Shown here: positions 1 to 5,695 of the stretch, in pieces
Position numbering within the stretch: the first letter of the stretch is position 1
Layout: every line of letters begins with the position of its first letter
Source: Actinomycetes bacterium
Lineage (GTDB): Bacteria; Actinomycetota; Actinomycetes; S36-B12
Length of the DNA stretch: 5,845 nt
Direction: 5' to 3'
NCBI GenBank assembly: GCA_030425745.1
Contig: JAUHZW010000137.1
Span: 1-5,845, forward strand
Made by a program: the position numbers and the translations under genes
The notes under the pieces: model-generated
What the model saw: the letters and a program-made list of their open reading frames with translations, nothing else
Told to the model about the DNA's origin: nothing
Database searches by the model: none

Positions 1-351
1 GGAGGGCAGGTTCACCTTGCGGTGCAGGTGACGTATCTCGCCGTCGCGCACGGCGATGGTGGTGTTGTAGAACTGGGCACCCGGGCCCTCCTCCACGAAG
101 CCGAACTGTGTGGTCATGCCGGCCGACGCTTCCGCGAGGCGGCGGATCACGTCGGAGTGACGTGACCGGGCGACTCGGAAACTCTCCGCGGAGAGGCTGT
201 AGCCGGTGAGGGACAACTCAGGAAAGACGACCAGGTCGCAGCCCTCGGCCCGAGCCCGCGAGATGTACTCCAGATGGGTGTCGAGGTTTGTCTCGATGTC
301 CTCCGGAACGGTTGCGATCTGGGCTGCTGCGACAGTGATCTGCTCAGGCAT
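1..351 (-). CDS. Carbon-nitrogen hydrolase (nitrilase superfamily), N-terminal part, cut by the window edge
   Basis: The minus frame is open from an ATG at 351 to the left edge, giving 117 residues that begin MPEQITVAAAQIA. This matches the start of the nitrilase/amidase fold, which hydrolyses non-peptide C-N bonds using a Glu-Lys-Cys triad. The glutamate motif VVFPELSLTGY is at residues 41-51 (Glu45), and the lysine motif HRKVNLP is at about 110-116 (Lys112). The catalytic cysteine normally lies some 30-40 residues further on and is outside the window, so activity and substrate cannot be judged. The family includes omega-amidases, N-carbamoyl-amine hydrolases and amide hydrolases. No strong Shine-Dalgarno precedes the ATG. 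The gene sits 45 bp downstream of the TauE/SafE-type gene on the same strand, so it is probably the second gene of that transcript. Family assignment is firm; substrate is unknown. Confidence 0.9.
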   Translation of the reverse strand, partial: MPEQITVAAAQIATVPEDIETNLDTHLEYISRARAEGCDLVVFPELSLTGYSLSAESFRVARSRHSDVIRRLAEASAGMTTQFGFVEEGPGAQFYNTTIAVRDGEIRHLHRKVNLPS

Positions 352-396
352 GCGTGCATTCTGTCGGCGTCGGCGCCATGTGGCGCGGTGGGAGTG

Positions 397-1245
397 CTAC
401 TCGGCTCGGGGCCGGGACTTCCAGGCCTTCCAGCCCATCTGCGCACCCACGAGCAGCATCAGCACACCGAACAGCCCACGCAGGACGCCACCGCTGAGCA
501 GCAGAGCCAGGGAAGCACCGATCAAGGCCCCGACCATCGCGCCGACGCCATAGCGGGCACCATCGGCCCATTTCGTCAGTCCCGGCTTGGTGAGCCGGAT
601 CGCGCCGACGAGGGCGATGGGCACCATGACCGCCAGGGACGTACCGGCGGCCAGGTGCTGGGTGTAGTCGAAGAGTGCGACGAGGATCGGGACCAGCAGG
701 ATGCCGCCACCGATGCCGAACAGGGCGGAGAGCAGCCCCATGCCCAGCCCGGCCGCGACGTAGCCAGCGATGAGCCCGACGGTCGGATCCTCAAGGTGGC
801 TCACCGGAGCCTCGGGGACGCCGGCTAGGCCAAGCATGCGGATGCCGGCGATGATCACCATGATCCCGAAGAGCGACTGCAGGAGCCACCCGGGCGAGCG
901 CTGCACCAGGTGTGCTCCCAGCCAGGCGCCGGCGAACCCGCCGATGACGATGAACAGTCCGGGCCACCAGGCGACGTCACCGTTGACCGCGTAGCGCACG
1001 GCTCCGGCGGCAGCAGCCATGGCCACCATGACGAGGCTCGTTGCCTGCGCCTGCTTCTGCGGGATCTTCCGCACGAGCACCAGGAAGGGCACCAGGGTGA
1101 TGCCTCCGCCGACACCGAAGGCGCCGGAGAAGATTCCGACGCCGGTGCCGACTCCGAGGTCGGCTGCTGCGCGGCGGGGGATCACGTGCTGAACGTAGCG
1201 GTTGCGAGTCCGACGGCCCCCGCGGAGGCCCACGGTGCGGAACAA
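397..1245 (-). CDS. TauE/SafE-family membrane permease (sulfite exporter family)
   Basis: This is a hydrophobic protein of up to 282 residues with about eight predicted membrane segments. It shows the internal duplication typical of TauE/SafE permeases. The first half has FGVGGG followed by ITLVPFLV (residues 43-56), and the second half repeats FGIGGG followed by ILLVPILV (176-189). Each copy is followed by a TSL element (QATSLV near 67-72, AAGTSL near 199-204). The family moves small organic or sulfur anions such as sulfite or sulfoacetate, but most members have no proven substrate. The start is uncertain. The longest frame begins with TTG at 1245; GTG at 1233 and GTG at 1185 are alternatives, and none has a clear Shine-Dalgarno. 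Codons between 1185 and 1245 keep GC-rich third positions, which favours one of the two upstream starts. The protein ends with a basic tail (WKAWKSRPRAE). It is divergent from the PadR gene across 49 bp and may share its control. Confidence 0.88.
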   Translation of the reverse strand: MFRTVGLRGGRRTRNRYVQHVIPRRAAADLGVGTGVGIFSGAFGVGGGITLVPFLVLVRKIPQKQAQATSLVMVAMAAAAGAVRYAVNGDVAWWPGLFIVIGGFAGAWLGAHLVQRSPGWLLQSLFGIMVIIAGIRMLGLAGVPEAPVSHLEDPTVGLIAGYVAAGLGMGLLSALFGIGGGILLVPILVALFDYTQHLAAGTSLAVMVPIALVGAIRLTKPGLTKWADGARYGVGAMVGALIGASLALLLSGGVLRGLFGVLMLLVGAQMGWKAWKSRPRAE

Positions 1246-1250
1246 TCATG

Positions 1251-1283
1251 TTGATATTTGACGACGACATATCAAGTCGATAT
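1251..1283. promoter_or_regulatory. Putative PadR operator: overlapping inverted repeats
   Basis: Two inverted repeats share an arm. The first is TTGATAT (1251-1257), 11 bp, ATATCAA (1269-1275). The second is ATATC (1269-1273), 5 bp, GATAT (1279-1283). This gives three GATAT-type half-sites inside a stretch of roughly 31% GC in otherwise GC-rich DNA. The repeats cover the spacer and the start of the -10 box of the regulator's promoter and lie just upstream of the divergent permease gene. PadR proteins commonly bind AT-rich dyads in their own promoters, so autoregulation is the natural reading. Protein binding is inferred. Confidence 0.55.
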
Positions 1284-1286
1284 ATA
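1258..1286 (+). promoter_or_regulatory. Sigma-70-type promoter for the PadR-ino1 unit, giving a probably leaderless transcript
   Basis: A -35 box TTGACG (1258-1263) and a -10 box TATATA (1281-1286) are separated by 17 bp, the optimal spacing. Transcription would begin near 1293-1295, on or within about two bases of the regulator's ATG at 1295. This agrees with the absence of any Shine-Dalgarno before that ATG. Leaderless messages are common in actinobacteria. The boxes are seen directly; the start site is inferred. Confidence 0.65.
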
Positions 1287-1294
1287 GTTCCGAC

Positions 1295-1915
1295 ATGGCC
1301 AAGCGCACCGACGTCCTCGACCACACCGTTCTGGGTGTCCTGTCCGACGGTCCGCTTCATGGCTACGAGCTGCGCAAGCGGCTCACGGCGATCCTCGGGC
1401 CCTTCCGAGCACTGTCCTTCGGGTCGCTTTACCCGTGCCTGCATCGGCTCACCGGTGCCGGCCTGATCGAGCAGATCGACGCGGTCGCGCGTGAGGAGAT
1501 CGTCGGCGTCTCGACCAAGCGTGCGCGCATCGTGTACGCGCTCACGGCCGACGGCAAGGAGGCCTTTGAGTCCTGGGTCGCTGACGCCGGTCCGGAGAGC
1601 TGGGAGGACGAGGCCTTCGCCGCCCGCATGGCCTTCTTCTCGCGGACCAACGCCGAGGTGCGCCTGCGGATCCTCGAGGGCCGTCGCACGCGTCTGGAGG
1701 AGCGCCTCAGCGCCCTGCAGGACTCCCTCGACCGCACAAACGAGCGCATGGATCTCTACGCCGAGCGTCTGCAGCAGCACGGCATCGAGGGCGCCGAGCG
1801 CGAGGTCTCGTGGCTGGAGGAGCTCATCGCCTCCGAGCGCGGCACGCGTCAGGAGCGCAAGCAGGCTCGTGCGGTCAAGAAGGCGGCCAAGAAGGCCGCC
1901 CGCCGCCCCCGTTGA
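1295..1915 (+). CDS. PadR-family transcriptional regulator with a basic C-terminal tail
   Basis: The 206-residue protein opens with the PadR winged helix-turn-helix. LGVLSDGPLHGYEL (13-26) is the signature first helix and turn, GSLYPCLHRLTGAGLI (43-58) is the recognition helix region, and the wing ends in IVYALTADGKEAF (79-91). Residues from about 118 to 180 are charged and helical, with heptad-like leucines (RLRILEGRRTRLEERL), fitting the PadR C-terminal dimerisation domain. The last 19 residues are a Lys/Arg/Ala tail containing VKKAAKKAARRPR, which is not part of the core family. The ATG at 1295 has no ribosome binding site and lies where the promoter predicts the transcript start. The gene is 44 bp upstream of ino1 on the same strand, as for Rv0047c-Rv0046c in Mycobacterium tuberculosis. 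A role in controlling itself, ino1 and perhaps the divergent permease is inferred; the effector is unknown. Confidence 0.93.
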   Translation: MAKRTDVLDHTVLGVLSDGPLHGYELRKRLTAILGPFRALSFGSLYPCLHRLTGAGLIEQIDAVAREEIVGVSTKRARIVYALTADGKEAFESWVADAGPESWEDEAFAARMAFFSRTNAEVRLRILEGRRTRLEERLSALQDSLDRTNERMDLYAERLQQHGIEGAEREVSWLEELIASERGTRQERKQARAVKKAAKKAARRPR

Positions 1916-1945
1916 CCATCGCACCACGCACCCACGTCACCCCAC

Positions 1946-1953
1946 AGGAAGAG
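1946..1953 (+). promoter_or_regulatory. Shine-Dalgarno that fixes the ino1 start
   Basis: AGGAAGAG lies about 6-8 bp before the ATG at 1960. The open frame extends upstream into the PadR gene to position 1810, so this site is what identifies ATG 1960 as the true start. The encoded MSSNEIRVAVVGVGN then places the NAD-binding strand close to the N-terminus, as in the family. Confidence 0.85.
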
Positions 1954-1959
1954 TCACCC

Positions 1960-3045
1960 ATGAGCAGCAATGAGATCCGCGTCGCCGTCGTCGGAGTGGG
2001 CAACTGTGCCTCCTCCCTCGTGCAGGGAGTCGAGTACTACCGGCACGCCGATCCCGCTGGCCGCGTTCCAGGTCTGATGCACGTGCAGTTCGGCCCGTAC
2101 CACGTCGGTGACGTGAATTTCGTCGCCGCCTTCGACGTCGACGATCGCAAGGTCGGCCTCGACCTGGCCAAGGCCATCGGCTCGTCGGAGAACAACACCA
2201 TCACCATCGCCGAGGTCCCGGAGACCGGTGTGATCGTGCAGCGTGGCCACACGCTCGATGGCCTGGGCAAGTACTACCTCGAGACCATCACCGAGTCCGC
2301 TGCTGACCCGGTCGATGTGGTGCAGGCACTGAAGGACGCCCGCGTCGATGTCGTCGTCTGCTACCTGCCCGTCGGCTCGGAGGACGCCGCCAAGTTCTAC
2401 GCGCAGTGCGCCATCGATGCCGGCTGCGCGTTCGTCAACGCCCTGCCGGTCTTCATCGCCAGCGACCCCGAGTGGGCGGCCAAGTTCGAGGCTGCGGGTC
2501 TGCCGATCGTCGGCGATGACATCAAGAGCCAGGTCGGCGCCACCATCACGCACCGCGTCATGGCGAAGCTGTTCGAGGACCGCGGCGTCGTCCTCGACCG
2601 CACCTACCAGCTGAACGTCGGCGGCAACATGGACTTCAAGAACATGCTCGAGCGTGATCGGCTCGAGTCCAAGAAGATCTCCAAGACGCAGTCCGTGACC
2701 TCGCAGGTGGAGCACGACCTCGGCTCGCGCAACGTCCACATCGGCCCGAGCGACTACATCGAATGGCTCGATGACCGGAAGTGGGCGTTCGTGCGCCTCG
2801 AGGGTCGCGCCTTCGGCGACGTCCCGTTGAACCTTGAGTACAAGCTCGAGGTCTGGGACTCCCCGAACAGCGCCGGCGTCATCATCGACGCCCTGCGGGC
2901 GGCCAAGATCGCGAAGGACCGTGGCGTCGGCGGACCGATCCTTTCCGCCTCCTCGTACTTCATGAAGTCCCCGCCGGAGCAGTACTCCGACAGCATCGCC
3001 CGCCAGGCGGTCGAGGATTTCATCACCGCGGAGGTGGCTCGCTAG
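1960..3045 (+). CDS. ino1: Inositol-3-phosphate synthase (myo-inositol-1-phosphate synthase)
   Basis: The 361-residue protein is close to the length of actinobacterial Ino1 (367 in M. tuberculosis). It converts D-glucose 6-phosphate to 1D-myo-inositol 3-phosphate in the cytoplasm using bound NAD. The product feeds phosphatidylinositol and mycothiol synthesis. Visible features are the Rossmann motif VGVGNCASSL (11-20); the conserved GDDIKSQVGAT segment (185-195); LNVGGNMDFKNM (218-229), part of the catalytic domain; SDYIEWLDDRKW (264-275); LEYKLEVWDSPNSAG (292-306); and a C-terminal return to the nucleotide domain with YFMKSPPEQ (333-341). The start is set by the AGGAAGAG site. Its position 44 bp behind the PadR gene suggests one transcript. 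No frameshift or missing core motif is visible, so an active enzyme is expected. A separate inositol monophosphatase elsewhere would be needed to release free inositol. Confidence 0.97.
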   Translation: MSSNEIRVAVVGVGNCASSLVQGVEYYRHADPAGRVPGLMHVQFGPYHVGDVNFVAAFDVDDRKVGLDLAKAIGSSENNTITIAEVPETGVIVQRGHTLDGLGKYYLETITESAADPVDVVQALKDARVDVVVCYLPVGSEDAAKFYAQCAIDAGCAFVNALPVFIASDPEWAAKFEAAGLPIVGDDIKSQVGATITHRVMAKLFEDRGVVLDRTYQLNVGGNMDFKNMLERDRLESKKISKTQSVTSQVEHDLGSRNVHIGPSDYIEWLDDRKWAFVRLEGRAFGDVPLNLEYKLEVWDSPNSAGVIIDALRAAKIAKDRGVGGPILSASSYFMKSPPEQYSDSIARQAVEDFITAEVAR

Positions 3046-3048
3046 AGT

Positions 3049-3098
3049 CGAGGGGAAGCACGGCTCCGACGTCCGGTCGGATCCGATGCTGCCCCTCG
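3049..3098 (+). other. Compound hairpin in the ino1-MFS intergenic region
   Basis: CGAGGGG (3049-3055) pairs perfectly with CCCCTCG (3092-3098). After one mismatch, AGCA (3057-3060) pairs with TGCT (3087-3090). An inner stem TCCGAC (3065-3070) pairs with GTCGGA (3076-3081) around a five-base loop. The stem begins four bases after the ino1 stop and ends three bases before the next gene's AAGGAG. No T-run follows, so it is not a canonical intrinsic terminator. It could be a U-less terminator, an mRNA 3' stabiliser, or a structure limiting read-through or translation of the MFS gene. Confidence 0.6.
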
Positions 3099-3100
3099 TG

Positions 3101-3106
3101 AAGGAG
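3101..3106 (+). promoter_or_regulatory. Shine-Dalgarno supporting the GTG start of the MFS gene
   Basis: AAGGAG lies 11 bp before the GTG at 3118. The frame is open back to the ino1 stop codon, but no ATG, GTG or TTG occurs in it between 3046 and 3117. GTG 3118 is therefore the first possible start and the only one served by this site. Confidence 0.7.
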
Positions 3107-3117
3107 CACACCGGCGA

Positions 3118-4353
3118 GTGAACGCCTTTCGGCACCGCGACTACCGCATCTTCTGGATCGGTGCGCTGCTGTCGAACACCGGTTCCTGGCTGCTCAACCT
3201 CACGCTTCCCTACGTGCTGTTCCAGCTCACCGGGTCGGCGCTGTGGGTCGGCGCCTCGGTCGCGGCGCAGTTCCTCCCCATGTTCCTGTTCAGCCCGTGG
3301 GGCGGTTCGCTCGCCGACCACCGCCGTCGACGACGCGTGCTGCTGACCATGCAGACCTCGATGGCTGCGGTGGCCTTCCTGCTCTGGCTGGTCTGGATCG
3401 GTGATCTGCGCGACCCAGCACTGCTGCTGACCCTCATGGCCCTCATCGGAGCGATGAACGGGCTGAGCATGCCGAGCTGGCAGGGATTCGTGCACGATCT
3501 CGTGCCGCGTGAGGATCTGCTGGCGGCGGTCACGATGAACTCCCTGCAGTTCAACGCCGCGCGAGCGATCGGGCCGGCCCTGGCGGGAGTCCTGCTGGCG
3601 GCCTTCGGCCCCGCATGGGCGTTCGGCATCAACGCGATGTCCTTCGGGTTCGTGATCATCGCGCTGCTGCTGGTCCGGGCGGGGCGCAACGCACATCCGA
3701 AGCCCCGCACCTCCAATGTGGCCAGACAGTTCGCGTCGGCACTTCACTACGTCCGCACTCAGCCCGGCCTGATCATGTCGATGCTGGTCGCAGCGACCAT
3801 CGGATTCCTGGGCAATCCGATCTTCGCGTTCACCGTCGTGTTCGCGGGTGACGTGTTCGACGTGGGTCCGGTGGCGCTCGGGCTGCTCAACGCCGCGCTC
3901 GGCGTGGGGGCCTTCTCCGCCGCCCCGATCGTGGGCGGCTCGCGGTGGGCGCCCCGCCTCAGCCGGCTCGTGCTCATCGGACTGATCGCCTACAGCGTCA
4001 CACTCATCGTGTTCGCGCTCTCTCCGGGCTACATCGTCGGAGCGATCGCAGCCATCGTCATCGGCGCCTGCTTCCTGACCGTCGTCGCGTCGATCAACAC
4101 GGCCACTCAGGTGATCGTCGCCGATGAGTTCCGCGGCCGCACCCTGGCCATCCGGCTGATGACCTTCACCCTGGCGGCCCCTCTGGGAAGCCTCGCGTGG
4201 GGTGCGGTGTCCGACCTCATCGGCCCGCGGCCCACGGTGGTCATCGCCGGGCTGCTGATGGGGGCGATCACCGTGCGTCTGGTCACGCTGCGCGGATCGC
4301 TGCGGCTCACTCGGCTGGATGACCCGCACGATGCGCTGCCGACGGCAGTGTGA
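3118..4353 (+). CDS. Major facilitator superfamily permease, EntS-like MFS_3 type
   Basis: The 411-residue protein is hydrophobic along its length with about 11-12 predicted membrane segments. The N-terminus FRHRDYRIFWIGALLSNTGSW (4-24) is typical of MFS_3 exporters related to the enterobactin exporter EntS. The loop between helices 2 and 3, GGSLADHRRRRRVLL (62-76), is MFS motif A with its conserved Gly, Asp and basic cluster. A second-half loop near VADEFRGRTLAIRL resembles the matching region of the C-terminal half. Members usually export drugs, siderophores or metabolites by proton antiport; the substrate cannot be read from sequence. The gene follows ino1 after 72 bp containing a hairpin, so it may be partly co-transcribed with it. 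Its 3' end overlaps the opposing histidine kinase gene by 47 bp. There is no evident functional tie to inositol. Confidence 0.9.
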   Translation: MNAFRHRDYRIFWIGALLSNTGSWLLNLTLPYVLFQLTGSALWVGASVAAQFLPMFLFSPWGGSLADHRRRRRVLLTMQTSMAAVAFLLWLVWIGDLRDPALLLTLMALIGAMNGLSMPSWQGFVHDLVPREDLLAAVTMNSLQFNAARAIGPALAGVLLAAFGPAWAFGINAMSFGFVIIALLLVRAGRNAHPKPRTSNVARQFASALHYVRTQPGLIMSMLVAATIGFLGNPIFAFTVVFAGDVFDVGPVALGLLNAALGVGAFSAAPIVGGSRWAPRLSRLVLIGLIAYSVTLIVFALSPGYIVGAIAAIVIGACFLTVVASINTATQVIVADEFRGRTLAIRLMTFTLAAPLGSLAWGAVSDLIGPRPTVVIAGLLMGAITVRLVTLRGSLRLTRLDDPHDALPTAV

Positions 4354-5689
4354 TCGTCACCCGAAGGCCGCCCATCGGACTGTCGCCGAGCTCCATCGTG
4401 CCGCCGTTCTCCTCCACCGCCTCGACCATGATGCGCAGCCCGAGTCCGAACCCCTCGGTGGAACTGCTCTTGTGACGTGTGCTGCTCGGCTCGAGCAGCG
4501 CCCTGCGACGTGCTTCCGGAATGCCGGGGCCGGAGTCGTCGACGATCAGCGTCACAGTGTCGCGATCGTGCGTCACCGTCACGTGCGCGGGGGAGCCCTC
4601 CGGGGTATGGCGCACGAGGTTCTGCGCGAGATTCGCGAGCACGAGGCGCAGGTCATCCGGCACCGCCCACACCTCGGCCGGCACCGTTGACATCGTCACC
4701 TCCCGATCGGGATCAAGCACCGCGAGGTCCGCGAAGGACACCTCCGCCAGACCGCCCAGATCGACGACATCGCGCTCATCCGCGGTGCGTGATCGGTGGG
4801 CCTCGAGTGCCAGCAGCTGCGTCACGAGACGATCCAGACGCATGCTCTCCGACTCGATGCGGGCCAGCGCCGCGCGATCCTGATCGCCGAGTTCATCCGA
4901 GCGTCGGGCAATGAGCTCGGAGTAGCCGCGGATGACCGTGAGCGGGGTGCGGATCTCGTGGGATGCGTCCGAGACGAAGGTGCGCAGACGGTCCTCACTC
5001 GCTGCGGCCTCAGCCAGGGCGACGGCGAGGGAATCGATCATCACGTTCATCGAGTGAGTGAGATCGCCGATCTCGGTGCCCGGTGGTGACTCCGGAAGCC
5101 GGTGGTCGGTCTCGCCGTCGGCGATGCGGGTGGCCGACGTGATCATCGCACGCATGGGTCGGAAGGCGATCCACACGAGGAACCACGCGGCGAGCGCGCC
5201 GACCACGGTGACGCTGACGACGGCGACGATGATCGCCTGGGCCAGGGACGCGAGTGTCTGCTCGGACTCCGTGAGCGGAGCGGCGGCGATCACCGGCGGC
5301 CGGCCGGGGCGCTGAAGTTGGATGGCGACCCGCATGTTCGGACTGCCTTCCACCGTGATCGGGTCGACCCGCGCCTCGGCGATCTGCTCAGCGGTCAGGT
5401 CAGGCACCGGGATGGGATCGTCGGCGGTGCCGGCAGGGCGCAGGGTCACGACGGTCTGGTCGCGATCGAGCCGACCGATCGCGACCTGCACGTAGACGTC
5501 CCCTCGAGGCACAGCTCGCCCATCCTCCAGTGCGCGGATGCGGGCCTCGGCGATCTCGCCGTAGAGGATGCCGTCGATCCGCTCCATTTGGATGCTGCTG
5601 GCGTTGGTATAGATCGCGATGCCCAGGGCGGACGAGGCCACGGCGATCAGGACAGCCGTCAGCAGCGTCAGGCGAAGGCGCAGGCTCAT
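4307..5689 (-). CDS. Sensor histidine kinase of a two-component system
   Basis: The 460-residue membrane kinase has the classical order. Membrane segment 1 is at about 7-27. An extracytoplasmic sensor region follows at about 28-150, with no motif I recognise. Membrane segment 2 is at about 151-174, and a HAMP linker at about 175-227 includes FRPMRAM. The dimerisation/phosphoacceptor helix contains SDASHEIRTPLTVIRGYSEL (240-259), with His244 as the predicted phosphorylation site. The ATPase domain has an N-box NLAQNLVRHTPEG (353-365, Asn357 as the likely Mg-binding residue), G1 DDSGPGIP (384-391) and G2 GFGLGLRIM (413-421). The ATG at 5689 is 6 bp after the response regulator stop, so translation is probably coupled; no separate Shine-Dalgarno is evident. 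The stimulus is unknown. The gene's last 47 bp lie inside the convergent MFS gene. Confidence 0.95.
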   Translation of the reverse strand: MSLRLRLTLLTAVLIAVASSALGIAIYTNASSIQMERIDGILYGEIAEARIRALEDGRAVPRGDVYVQVAIGRLDRDQTVVTLRPAGTADDPIPVPDLTAEQIAEARVDPITVEGSPNMRVAIQLQRPGRPPVIAAAPLTESEQTLASLAQAIIVAVVSVTVVGALAAWFLVWIAFRPMRAMITSATRIADGETDHRLPESPPGTEIGDLTHSMNVMIDSLAVALAEAAASEDRLRTFVSDASHEIRTPLTVIRGYSELIARRSDELGDQDRAALARIESESMRLDRLVTQLLALEAHRSRTADERDVVDLGGLAEVSFADLAVLDPDREVTMSTVPAEVWAVPDDLRLVLANLAQNLVRHTPEGSPAHVTVTHDRDTVTLIVDDSGPGIPEARRRALLEPSSTRHKSSSTEGFGLGLRIMVEAVEENGGTMELGDSPMGGLRVTITLPSAAHRAGHPAE

Positions 5690-5695
5690 GGGCGG

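Noticed and set aside
373..386. Small dyad GCGCCA-TG-TGGCGC in the permease-hydrolase gap, considered as a terminator
   Set aside because: The stem is only 5-6 bp, no T-run follows on the minus strand, and such short GC dyads are frequent by chance in GC-rich DNA.
274..828. Plus-strand open frames over the permease and hydrolase genes
   Set aside because: Their translations are low-complexity, Gln/Asp/Gly/His-rich shadows opposite genes with strong family motifs.
977..1927. A 316-codon minus-strand open frame over the PadR gene and the permease N-terminus
   Set aside because: It mirrors the PadR coding strand and runs through the promoter into another frame of the permease gene. No domain is visible and no separate start signal was found.
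1954..4329. A 791-codon minus-strand open frame across ino1 and the MFS gene
   Set aside because: It is antisense to two genes with clear family motifs. Its translation is rich in Asp, Arg, His, Gln and Gly with no recognisable domain, as expected from the complement of GC-biased codons.
4319..5089. Several plus-strand open frames opposite the histidine kinase
   Set aside because: All lie antisense to a complete kinase with H, N, G1 and G2 boxes and have no coherent domain content.
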